Below, piece after piece: positions 1-6,928 of a DNA stretch of 9,505 bases. Numbering within the stretch: the stretch's first letter is position 1; every line of letters begins with the position of its first letter. Below the pieces are notes generated by a model that had not been told where the DNA came from, did not search any database, and saw only the letters and a program-made list of their open reading frames with translations. Made by a program: the position numbers and the translations under genes. Source of the stretch: an uncultured Brevibacterium sp. (GTDB lineage: Bacteria; Actinomycetota; Actinomycetes; Actinomycetales; Brevibacteriaceae); assembly GCA_902489215.1 (NCBI GenBank), contig CABTZE010000077.1, positions 1 through 9,505 of the forward strand, read 5' to 3'.

Positions 1-372
1 GAACGAACCTGCTGCAACAGACCGGAGGTTGTGCGCAAAGCTGTCGGGATCGAATTCGCTGTAGACCACGTATCCGCGTGCGCCGGCCTGTAGAGCGGCC
101 TTGATGATCTCGGTTTCTTCGCTGTGCGACAGCATGATGACGGTGCTGATCTCTGACAGCGCGGCGGCCGCCGTGATGCCGTCGGTGCCGGGCATGCGAA
201 CGTCAAGCAGACAGATGTCCGGTTTGGCATCGTGGCCCTTTTCAATGGCTTCGGCTCCATCGGCTGCAACGGCGACAAGTTCGAAATCGTCAAGCGCCCT
301 GATGATGTGTTCAAGGCCCACCCGCACAACCGAATTGTCGTCAGCGATGAGAATACGCAGGTTCTGCGTCAT
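1..372 (-). CDS. NarL/LuxR-type response regulator, N-terminal receiver domain (partial at window edge)
   Basis: This is the output partner of the histidine kinase encoded just upstream. The 124 visible codons form a CheY-like receiver domain beginning MTQNLRILIADDNSVVRVGL. The acidic pair is at D10-D11 and the phospho-acceptor Asp lies in LLDVRMPGTDG. The switch position is Ser in VIMLSHS, and the domain ends in GARGYVVYSEFDPDSF. The layout is that of the NarL/FixJ class, so a helix-turn-helix DNA-binding domain is expected beyond the left edge, though it cannot be seen. The start is the ATG at 372, with AAAGGA seven bases upstream, and it overlaps the end of the kinase gene by 32 nt. One oddity is the position after GYVV, normally the invariant Lys of receivers (as in GYLLK), which is Tyr here. 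The receiver call is secure; the target genes are unknown, but the pilus operon is an obvious candidate. Confidence 0.93.
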   Translation of the reverse strand, partial: MTQNLRILIADDNSVVRVGLEHIIRALDDFELVAVAADGAEAIEKGHDAKPDICLLDVRMPGTDGITAAAALSEISTVIMLSHSEETEIIKAALQAGARGYVVYSEFDPDSFAHNLRSVAAGSF

Positions 373-1546
373 GTTCCTGTCCTTTCAGCGGTGCAGCAAT
401 GCTGATGGTCGTTCCGGTCCCGGGCTTCGAATCGATGTCGCCCCGACCGCCGATCGATGCAGCGCGTTCGCGCATGCCGGTCAGGCCGAAATGCCCGACG
501 CTGCGACCGGAGGTTCCCCTGCTCATACCAGCCCCCTTGTCGCTGACAACAGCCGTAATGCGCCCGGGCAGCAAGCGGACCGTAACGTCGACCTCGTCCG
601 TTCCGCTGTGTTTGGCGGCGTTGATGACAGCCTCTTCCGTGATCTTGCGGACCACGTAGACCGCAGGTTCAGAAGCGCGAACGTTGAGCGATTCGATTTC
701 TGTTTTAACTGTGATGCCGTAAAGCGTGCCGATTTCCTCCAGCGCACGCTGCAGCGACTCCCTGACGGAGGTTTCCGTCCCGTCGCGCAGGTCCGTGAGG
801 ATCTTGCGGGACTCTTTGACCGCCTCGTTGGCAGCTTGCGTGATCGTGTCGGCGGTCTCAGCGCACTCGGGGTGCTTCATCCGCAGTGCCGTGGCCTGCA
901 GGCCGATGCCCACGAGTGTCTTCGTCAAAGAATCGTGGAGTTCGCGGGCAAGGCGCGAACGCTCTTCGCCGAGTGCGGCATCGTGCGCGCTCTGAGCCGA
1001 CTGTTCGAGGGCGGCGTCAATCCGCCACTGCAGAGTGCGCAGAGTTGCGCCCATGTGGACGCACACGATCAGCGTGACGATCGTTGCCCACACAGACACC
1101 GATGTGATGGCCGGCTGGGTGTCGGTTGCGCGGGGATCGAAGATGAACACGGCCGCGTACACAACGACGATGAGTGCCGTAATGAGGTGCCGGTAGGACG
1201 CATCGAACAGCATCCCCACGAGGAACGCGCCGCACAGGAGGTATGCAATGTACACGGCGGATGAGCTCGAGACCGCTACGAGAACCGTCGACAGGCCGAC
1301 ATCGACCAGAACAGTTGCAGGGTGTTTGACGACGAACGGGATGACTGACGACCACGCCAGGATGAGCACGAGGGTGACCGTCGTCGTCAGCGCGGCGAAG
1401 ACAACGGCAAAAACCGTCGGCGGTTCGTTGCGCCACGCAAGCACCATCGGCAGGTTGGCCAGCAGACGCATGAACAGCACGAGTTTTCCCGCCTGGATCA
1501 GAACCTGCCCCGGTTCCCACTCGGTGCGCGACCACGACGGCTTCAC
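341..1546 (-). CDS. Membrane sensor histidine kinase (HisKA_3 / NarX-DesK type)
   Basis: This 401-aa kinase should autophosphorylate on His and pass the phosphate to the overlapping response regulator. Residues about 17-170 are hydrophobic, with around six membrane segments and no sizeable extracytoplasmic domain, so the signal is probably sensed in or at the membrane. A short linker precedes the HisKA_3 dimerisation and phospho-acceptor motif EERSRLARELHDSL (His204). The ATPase domain follows, with N-box NAAKHSG (Asn309), G1 box SDKGAGM (Asp336) and G2 box GHFGLTGMRER. I chose the GTG at 1546 because it overlaps the tadC stop (GTGA) and has GGAAGG eight bases upstream. The reading frame stays open to 2038, but that extension is antiparallel-coding sequence inside tadC. 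Kinases of this type sit in some actinobacterial Tad loci; a role in pilus control is inferred from position only. Confidence 0.92.
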   Translation of the reverse strand: MKPSWSRTEWEPGQVLIQAGKLVLFMRLLANLPMVLAWRNEPPTVFAVVFAALTTTVTLVLILAWSSVIPFVVKHPATVLVDVGLSTVLVAVSSSSAVYIAYLLCGAFLVGMLFDASYRHLITALIVVVYAAVFIFDPRATDTQPAITSVSVWATIVTLIVCVHMGATLRTLQWRIDAALEQSAQSAHDAALGEERSRLARELHDSLTKTLVGIGLQATALRMKHPECAETADTITQAANEAVKESRKILTDLRDGTETSVRESLQRALEEIGTLYGITVKTEIESLNVRASEPAVYVVRKITEEAVINAAKHSGTDEVDVTVRLLPGRITAVVSDKGAGMSRGTSGRSVGHFGLTGMRERAASIGGRGDIDSKPGTGTTISIAAPLKGQEHDAEPAYSHR

Positions 1547-2451
1547 TGCTTGACCCTTCCGAAGATTTCGCCGAAGTCGAAGTCGACGGCGTAGTACATG
1601 CCCACGCCGATCAGCAGCATGGTGGCCGGAACCATGATGAGTGACACGACCGCAGAGATCTTGGGGTTCGCTCGCGATGCTTTCTGGCGGGCACGCTGTG
1701 CCGTTACCCGGCGCATGTCGAGGGCGATCTGGTTGAGTGCCTCGGTCAGCGGAGAGCCGAGCTCTTCCGACTGCAGCAGTGCGACGACAAAAGAGTCCAG
1801 GGACTTCGACGAGTTGCGGGCACGCAGGCTCGCAAATGCTTCCGACCGTGATTCCCCGACGTCCATTTGGCGTAGAACAAGCTGCATTTCTTCCGCCAGC
1901 GGACCCTCCGAGCGGTCGATGACTCGTTCGAGAGCTCCGCGGAATGAAAGACCAGCTGAAACCGTGACGGCCAGAACATCGAGGAAGTCCGGAAGGTCGT
2001 CCTCGATCTTCTCTTGCCGCTCCGAAGCCTTTGACCACAGGGCGATGTCCGGAATGAAGAACAGGGCCAGCACGATTCCCACTGTGGCAAGCCAGTAGCC
2101 GAAGAACACGCCAAGCAATAGAGCGGGAGCGATGCCCAGAAGCGTGAGCTTCGTCTTCATCGTCATGAACTGCGAGAAGTTCGCGTAGTCGGCTTTGCCG
2201 GATTCGACGATCTTGCGCGACATCAGGTTCCGATACCCGGTGCCGAGGATGTTCTCGAATTCTCGCCCGAAGCGCTCAGCCAGACGGCTGAGAGGACCCG
2301 TTTGGGCTTTCTGCTTCTGCACGGGAACGCGCACAAGCGCGCGATCCTGTTCTGACAGGGCGTCGAGGGGGTCTGAGCGCATCATGCTCAGCCCGCGGTA
2401 GACGGCAAAGCAGATGAGCAGGGCGCACAGCCCGAAAGCGAGTGCGATCAC
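1543..2451 (-). CDS. tadC: TadC-like inner-membrane platform protein (type II secretion F domain)
   Basis: This is the second of the paired GspF-family platform proteins of the Tad pilus machine (302 aa). It has an N-terminal membrane anchor (about 2-20), then a cytoplasmic stretch, and a hydrophobic hairpin at about 101-139. A T2SSF domain from about 153 starts DDLPDFLDVLAVTVSAGLS, which is the family signature, and the last membrane helix is near 265-287. In characterised Tad systems TadB and TadC form the membrane base on which the TadA ATPase acts. The GTG start overlaps the tadB stop by four bases (GTGA) with GAGGG seven bases upstream, and its own stop overlaps the kinase start in the same way. 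Length and topology are normal for TadC. The assignment to TadC rather than TadB rests on order and on the long N-terminal segment. Confidence 0.92.
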   Translation of the reverse strand: MIALAFGLCALLICFAVYRGLSMMRSDPLDALSEQDRALVRVPVQKQKAQTGPLSRLAERFGREFENILGTGYRNLMSRKIVESGKADYANFSQFMTMKTKLTLLGIAPALLLGVFFGYWLATVGIVLALFFIPDIALWSKASERQEKIEDDLPDFLDVLAVTVSAGLSFRGALERVIDRSEGPLAEEMQLVLRQMDVGESRSEAFASLRARNSSKSLDSFVVALLQSEELGSPLTEALNQIALDMRRVTAQRARQKASRANPKISAVVSLIMVPATMLLIGVGMYYAVDFDFGEIFGRVKQ

Positions 2452-3380
2452 AGTTTGACCCTCGTCAGACGGTTGATGATGAAGAGACCCAGGAGGTAGG
2501 CGCCGCCGGTGATGACGAGAACAACCTGTCCGACGATCGAGCTGGTCATCTTGTAGAGCACCTGGTCATTGATGAGCATGAGCACGGCCATGAGAACTAC
2601 GCCCATGCCGGCGACCATGTAGCCGGTGTAGCTGGCTTCGGCGACGAGGGTGCGGACCTCACGGGTGGTTTCCTTGCGGTTCTCCAGTGTGGTGGACAGG
2701 TCGCGCAGAGCTGTGATGAGCGAACCGCCGGAACGGTGGGAAATGACCAGTGTGGACACGAGAACTCCCAAGTCGCGGCCGGGAACCCGATCACGCAGGC
2801 GTTCGAACGCGATGTCCAGCGGAGTGCCCAGATCGAGTTCGCGTGACAGCATTCTGATTTCGCGGCCGGCGGGGTCGGGAAGCTCTTCACCGGCAATGTG
2901 CAGCGCCGTCTGAATGGACAGACCAGCTCCGGTCGTTGAGGCCAGAATGCGGGCGAACTCGGGCAGCTGGGCCACAATCTGCTCGTACTGGCGGCGGTGG
3001 AGAACAGTGAGCACGTAGAGGGCGATGAAGAACACGCCCGCGCCCAGCAGAACCGCCCAGTGCAGCGCCATGATCCGGTTGAACATGACGGTTGTCAGCA
3101 AAGCGGCCGCTGTCACCAGCAGGAGGAACTCGCTGACGCGCAGTCGGCGCACGTTCGCTTCTGTCATGAGCCGCTGCAGTTTCCGAATGGGCGACAGCTT
3201 CATAAGCAGTCGATCGAGGGGGTCGAAGATCGTCGCGCGCAGTCCCGCACTGCGAATGAGCGAGCGCTCGCGCTGAACAATTGACTGTCGATCCCACGTG
3301 CCCAGAAGGAAAGCAGAGAACCCCGCCGCGCCCAGAATGACGACGGCTGCGGCGATCAGCAGAATCGCTGCTGGATTCAT
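2448..3380 (-). CDS. tadB: TadB-like inner-membrane platform protein (type II secretion F domain)
   Basis: This is a GspF-family platform protein of the Tad pilus (310 aa). It has an N-terminal membrane segment (about 5-27), a basic cytoplasmic region, two helices (about 85-126), and a T2SSF domain beginning at QLPEFARILASTTGAGLS (138-155). The domain includes SHRSGGSLITAL, a typical TadB stretch, and two C-terminal membrane helices follow (about 252-271 and 282-304). It is expected to partner TadC and to couple TadA ATP hydrolysis to pilin extrusion. The ATG start overlaps the tadA stop as ATGA and no good ribosome binding site is visible, so translation probably depends on coupling with tadA. 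Nothing in it looks damaged. Confidence 0.93.
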   Translation of the reverse strand: MNPAAILLIAAAVVILGAAGFSAFLLGTWDRQSIVQRERSLIRSAGLRATIFDPLDRLLMKLSPIRKLQRLMTEANVRRLRVSEFLLLVTAAALLTTVMFNRIMALHWAVLLGAGVFFIALYVLTVLHRRQYEQIVAQLPEFARILASTTGAGLSIQTALHIAGEELPDPAGREIRMLSRELDLGTPLDIAFERLRDRVPGRDLGVLVSTLVISHRSGGSLITALRDLSTTLENRKETTREVRTLVAEASYTGYMVAGMGVVLMAVLMLINDQVLYKMTSSIVGQVVLVITGGAYLLGLFIINRLTRVKL

Positions 3381-4705
3381 GCCTCAACCCCGGGGATGCC
3401 CGCGGGCAGCTGTTCACCGGCAAGCCACATGCGGTGGGCAATGATCTCCGGCAGGGGGTGGAAGACGAAGCGTCCCGTAACCCTGCGCTCTTCCGTGATC
3501 GGGTCGGCGTTGAAGCTCATGATGGGGGAGAGCGTGAACTCTTCGCGGCTCTTTGAGGTCACGGCGGCGATCTCGGAAATGCGGCGCGAACCGTCAACAC
3601 CGCGGGACAGCTGGACGATGAGGTCGACCGCGGAATTGATCTGGTCGCGCAGCGCAGCGTAGGGAATTGACAGTTCGCTCATCGACGCGAGGGTTTCAAG
3701 ACGTGATACCGCATCGGCTGCGTTGTTGGCGTGCACTGTCACCAAAGAGCCGTCGTGACCGGTGTTCATCGCCTGGAGCATGTCGAGGGTCTCACCACCG
3801 CGGACCTCACCGACGATGATGCGGTCAGGCCGCATGCGGAGGCTGTTGCGGACCAGGTCGCGAATCGTCACCTGCCCCTTGCCTTCGATATTGGCCGGAC
3901 GGGATTCCAGGCGGACCACGTGGGGCTGCTGCAGCTGGAGTTCGGCGGAGTCTTCGATCGTGACGATGCGGTCGGCATCCGAGATCAGACCGGACAGCGC
4001 ATTGAGCATGGTCGTCTTACCCGTGCCGGTGCCTCCGGAGACCACGATGTTGAATCGTGCCCGCACGCATGATGCGAGGAAGTCGCGCGAGGTGGGGTCG
4101 AGTGATCCTTTTTCGATGAGGTCGTCGAGGGTGAAGGGAGTGGGGAAGCGGCGGATGGTCATGGTGGGGCCGTCGAGCGCCAGGGGTGGGACGATGACGT
4201 TGACGCGCTCACCGGTGGGCAGGCGTGCATCCACCATGGGGGAGGACTCGTCAACGCGGCGGTTGACCGCCGCGACGATCCTGTCGATTGTCTGCATCAG
4301 CTGTGCGGAGTTCGAAAAGCCCATGTCGAGCTTCTGCAGGCGACCGCGGCGTTCAACGTAGACATCGTCGGGTCCGTTGACCATGATTTCGGTGACGGAT
4401 GGGTCAGCCAGCAGGGGTTCGAGAACACCGAGGCCGAGTGCTTCGTCGACGACGCGGCGGATGAGCGATTGCCGGGCAGATGCCGACATGACGGGACCGG
4501 ACTGGGAAATCAGGTGGCTGAGCACACGCTCGAGCCGAACACGGCGCTGTGTTGCGTCGTATTTGCTCAGCTCGTCGAGGTCGACTTCGTCCAGCAGCAT
4601 CTTCCGGTAGGTGCGGATGGTCTGCTGTTCGGGGCTGAGCTGTTCACCGCCGGCGAAGTCGAAGTCGTCGGTGCGTTTTCCGCGGGTGCGGTTGAGGAGT
4701 GCCAT
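3377..4705 (-). CDS. tadA: TadA/CpaF secretion ATPase of the Tad pilus
   Basis: This is the hexameric cytoplasmic ATPase of the PilT/VirB11 superfamily that powers Flp pilus assembly (442 aa, a usual length). An N-terminal helical region (about 24-95) leads into LLADPSVTEIMVNGPDDVYV, the hallmark of the CpaF family. Later motifs are the Walker A box SGGTGTGKTT (223-232, Lys230), the Asp box TIEDSAELQ near 249, the Walker B region DRIIVGEVRGGE (Glu300) and the His box TGHDGSLVTVHAN (315-327). All catalytic elements are intact. The ATG start overlaps the upstream tadE-like stop by one base (TGATG), and no strong ribosome binding site is seen. It lies just upstream of tadB and tadC, the standard order. 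The C-terminal 30 residues (HPLPEIIAHRMWL onward) are variable in the family. Confidence 0.97.
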   Translation of the reverse strand: MALLNRTRGKRTDDFDFAGGEQLSPEQQTIRTYRKMLLDEVDLDELSKYDATQRRVRLERVLSHLISQSGPVMSASARQSLIRRVVDEALGLGVLEPLLADPSVTEIMVNGPDDVYVERRGRLQKLDMGFSNSAQLMQTIDRIVAAVNRRVDESSPMVDARLPTGERVNVIVPPLALDGPTMTIRRFPTPFTLDDLIEKGSLDPTSRDFLASCVRARFNIVVSGGTGTGKTTMLNALSGLISDADRIVTIEDSAELQLQQPHVVRLESRPANIEGKGQVTIRDLVRNSLRMRPDRIIVGEVRGGETLDMLQAMNTGHDGSLVTVHANNAADAVSRLETLASMSELSIPYAALRDQINSAVDLIVQLSRGVDGSRRISEIAAVTSKSREEFTLSPIMSFNADPITEERRVTGRFVFHPLPEIIAHRMWLAGEQLPAGIPGVEA

Positions 4706-5109
4706 CAGAAGGGTTCCGTCCGTACAAAGTGTGCAGTGCGCGTGACCGTGACGGGCGGAATGATCTGCGAAATCCAGTTCATGCCCAGGTACGGCATGTC
4801 GATCTGCACCGTGCAGTTGATCTCTTTGGCTCCGCCGCAGTGCGCGCGGGTTTCGCTGCGCAGCGATTCGCTGACTGCCGCATAGGCCGCGGGTGTGCCG
4901 CTGCCCATGCTGATGGCCTCGGCACGAGCGCCGTTGCGCGCAGCGTGGTTTGCCTGAGACAGGGCGTGCATGGCGAGCATGATCTGCAGGGCGATCAGCC
5001 CTCCGACCAGGAACATGGTGGCGCTGCCGAGGAACTCGATGCTGACTACACCGCGCTCACCCTTGCGCGCAGCGTACAGGCGGTCTTTGAGTTTGCGGAC
5101 GCTCATCAT
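4705..5109 (-). CDS. TadE-like pseudopilin (stand-alone)
   Basis: This is a small pseudopilin-like protein (134 aa). A basic leader (MMSVRKLKDRLYAARKGERG) is followed by a predicted prepilin-peptidase site G20/V21, with Glu25 at +5 in GVVSIEF, and then a membrane helix at about 26-47. The extracytoplasmic part has Cys91 and Cys99, which could form a disulfide. TadE and TadF proteins are processed by the prepilin peptidase TadV and are needed for Flp pilus biogenesis. The protein aligns with the C-terminal domain of the preceding gene: ERG[AV]VSIE, similar spacing, NGAR/EGAR, then TPAAYAAVS against TAAAVSATP. The two therefore look like tandem duplicates. The start is ATG at 5109 (ATGA overlap with the upstream stop) or the next ATG at 5106; AAGGAG lies 5-8 bases upstream of both. 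TadE versus TadF cannot be settled from sequence alone. Confidence 0.88.
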   Translation of the reverse strand: MMSVRKLKDRLYAARKGERGVVSIEFLGSATMFLVGGLIALQIMLAMHALSQANHAARNGARAEAISMGSGTPAAYAAVSESLRSETRAHCGGAKEINCTVQIDMPYLGMNWISQIIPPVTVTRTAHFVRTEPF

Positions 5110-6896
5110 GATGGCTCCTTAACGACGCCTGCGCTGGCGGGAATGGTCAGGGCGAAATCGCTGGTCTTCGGAATGAGAGTCGGGGCTTTCATCCTCACGG
5201 TGACCCGTCCTCCGGCCTGGCTCACCGTCATGTCGTCAGCCCACGCGCCGGGTGTGGCGCTCACCGCGGCGGCGGTGGCATTGTCCCCGACCGCGGCTGC
5301 GCGGGCACCTTCGTCAGCTGCGTGGCTGGCGAGCACGAACGTGACGCCTACGAGCAGCATCTGGAATGCAATTGCCGCGCAGACGCCGAATAGGGTGGCG
5401 ATGCCCAACGCCTCAATGCTGACGGCTCCGCGTTCCGAACCGGCCTTGCCCGCCTTGCGGAAGCGGCTGCGCGATCGGGGCCGCTTGAGCGAAGCCTCCG
5501 CATTGTCTGCGCTCGCGACGGGTGCTGACGCGCCAGCAGGTTGGAGAGCACCTGTGGGCTGGCTGCCGACTGCCGGTGGCTGCGCGGGACGAGGCGGAAG
5601 CTGACCCTGGTCTGCCTGTGCCGCCGGGGCTGGACTGCTGTTCTGCCCGCCTGGCGGGAGAGCCTCGAGAGAGTCTCCGTCCTTTTTCTTCTTGCCCCCG
5701 ATGCCGAAGCGCGGACGTTGCGGCTTGTCGTGAATCGACGGGGGAGCAATGATGCCCAGCTCCTGGAGGATCGCATCAAGATCCTGCTTCCAGACCGGGG
5801 AAGCCAAGTCGGTGTCGCGGCGGTTGACCGCTGCCTCGAGACCCCGCGTGTCATCGTGGGCGACCGCCTCGAGCAGCGGGTAGTTCAAGATCCGTTTGGC
5901 CGCGCTGGGACTCAGATCGCTGTTCTTCGTGACCTTGTTCAGAACAATCCGCACGGAGCCTTCCGTTTGGATGTTGAGCCTGTCCCACAGCTCCGTCTGC
6001 CGGTGCACACCGCGCAGGCTGAGAACGTCGAGGGTCGAAACGCTGAGGATTGTGTGTGCCATTTCCAGCGCGGTGGCTCCCGCTTCGCCGATGACCGAGC
6101 CGATGTCGACCACGACGAGATCCGCGCGTGCGGCGAGCATACTGAGCATCTGGCGGGCGGCGAACTCTGTGACACGCTCGCCGTCTTCGCCGTGTTCCGG
6201 GCCGAAGAGAACCCGCAGGCCACTGGGGTGGCGGAACAGAACATCGTCAAGGTGACGCGGCGTGAGTTCCTCGATGACGCCCAGGAGGTCCGTGAGGTTG
6301 CGGTTCTGGGGCACGTCCAGCAACACCGAGACATCGGGCTTCTGCAGATCGAGGTCCACGAAGACGATCCGGTCATTGGGACGGTGCGCCGCTGCGCGCA
6401 GCGCCAGGTGCAGAGCCAGCGTGGTCGTGCCGGTGCCGCCCTTTGCGCCCGCCGTAACGAGGATCTTGCCGCCGCGATCGATCGTGTCTTCCGCTGGTGT
6501 GGCAACCACGTCCCGCAGAACGGCTGACCAGCCGACAGCGCTTTCGACCAGCGAGGCAATCTCTTCGTAGGACAGCGGGAAGCGCACGACACCTCGGGCG
6601 CCGTTGGACAGCGCAGCCGTGTAATCCTCCGGCTGAGGGTCGGTCACCACCGCTAGAACAGCGCTTGTCGGCTGTCGAACTCCGAGCTCGCGGATAAGGT
6701 CCCACTGGTTCATCGGGGTTGAGTTCTCGTCGATCACCAGAAGGTCGACAGGGGCTTCGCCGGGCTGGGCCAGTCGATGCAGCAGGGCGTGGGAGGTCGC
6801 GAATACCTGGCCGATTTCGACATCGGCCGCGCTGAGTGCCTCCCGGATCTGCCAGGCCCTCTGTTCATCAGCGCTGACGATGAGCGCGGTGGTCAT
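5106..6896 (-). CDS. TadZ/CpaE-like ATPase fused to a C-terminal TadE-like pseudopilin
   Basis: This 596-aa protein has four parts. Residues 1-125 are a receiver-like domain with D10 and E11 near the N-terminus, D56 in LLVIDEN, and Arg where receivers have the conserved Lys. Residues 143-383 are a ParA/MinD-type ATPase, with deviant Walker A AKGGTGTTT (Lys152), A' motif VDLDLQKPD (180-188) and Walker B LVVVDIG (Asp264). Residues 384-489 are a Pro/Ala/Gln-rich linker ending in a basic patch (KRPRSRSRFRKAGK). Residues 490-596 are TadE-like: G490/A491 cleavage motif with Glu495 at +5, a hydrophobic helix about 497-524, and a small outer domain. TadZ/CpaE proteins normally end after the ATPase and position the pilus machine at a pole. 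There is no in-frame ATG, GTG or TTG in the linker, so the pseudopilin is made only as a fusion. I chose ATG 6896 over GTG 6932 because AGGAGG precedes it. Confidence 0.9.
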   Translation of the reverse strand: MTTALIVSADEQRAWQIREALSAADVEIGQVFATSHALLHRLAQPGEAPVDLLVIDENSTPMNQWDLIRELGVRQPTSAVLAVVTDPQPEDYTAALSNGARGVVRFPLSYEEIASLVESAVGWSAVLRDVVATPAEDTIDRGGKILVTAGAKGGTGTTTLALHLALRAAAHRPNDRIVFVDLDLQKPDVSVLLDVPQNRNLTDLLGVIEELTPRHLDDVLFRHPSGLRVLFGPEHGEDGERVTEFAARQMLSMLAARADLVVVDIGSVIGEAGATALEMAHTILSVSTLDVLSLRGVHRQTELWDRLNIQTEGSVRIVLNKVTKNSDLSPSAAKRILNYPLLEAVAHDDTRGLEAAVNRRDTDLASPVWKQDLDAILQELGIIAPPSIHDKPQRPRFGIGGKKKKDGDSLEALPPGGQNSSPAPAAQADQGQLPPRPAQPPAVGSQPTGALQPAGASAPVASADNAEASLKRPRSRSRFRKAGKAGSERGAVSIEALGIATLFGVCAAIAFQMLLVGVTFVLASHAADEGARAAAVGDNATAAAVSATPGAWADDMTVSQAGGRVTVRMKAPTLIPKTSDFALTIPASAGVVKEPS

Positions 6897-6905
6897 GGTG
6901 TGCTT

Positions 6906-6911
6906 CCTCCT
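6906..6911 (-). promoter_or_regulatory. Strong Shine-Dalgarno (AGGAGG) that fixes the start of the TadZ-TadE fusion
   Basis: On the minus strand AGGAGG lies nine bases before the ATG at 6896-6894. The alternative GTG at 6932 overlaps the cpaB stop (GTGA) and would add 12 residues (MTDAAEHRRKHT) that do not look like part of the receiver domain. The ATG is therefore the better start. It leaves a 32-nt gap after the cpaB stop, the only such gap in the operon, so this gene can be translated independently of the one before it. Confidence 0.75.
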
Positions 6912-6928
6912 GTGTTCTGCCGCGTCTG

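Noticed and set aside
101..1264. Long plus-strand open frame (387 codons) across the kinase and regulator
   Set aside because: It is the antisense shadow of the histidine kinase and receiver genes, whose motifs are unmistakable on the minus strand; its translation is Arg/Ser-rich with no family resemblance.
1547..2038. Upstream extension of the histidine kinase frame to ATG 2038
   Set aside because: The extra 164 codons overlap tadC in another frame, are Arg/Pro-rich and low in hydrophobic order. The GTG at 1546 has a ribosome binding site and the GTGA overlap used by neighbouring genes.
4699..5604. Plus-strand open frame of 301 codons over the two TadE-like units
   Set aside because: Opposite-strand shadow in GC-rich sequence; no ribosome binding site or motif, and it covers the clear prepilin motifs of the minus strand.
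5430..5747. Sequencing frameshift joining two separate genes at the linker
   Set aside because: The linker reads as a coherent Pro/Ala-rich low-complexity segment in one frame, and no in-frame start codon exists for a separate pseudopilin. The basic stretch before the cut site is also in frame. Only raw reads could exclude it fully.
5541..6527. Plus-strand open frame of 328 codons over the TadZ ATPase domain
   Set aside because: Shadow of the ParA-like domain; it disappears as a candidate once the Walker motifs on the minus strand are accepted.
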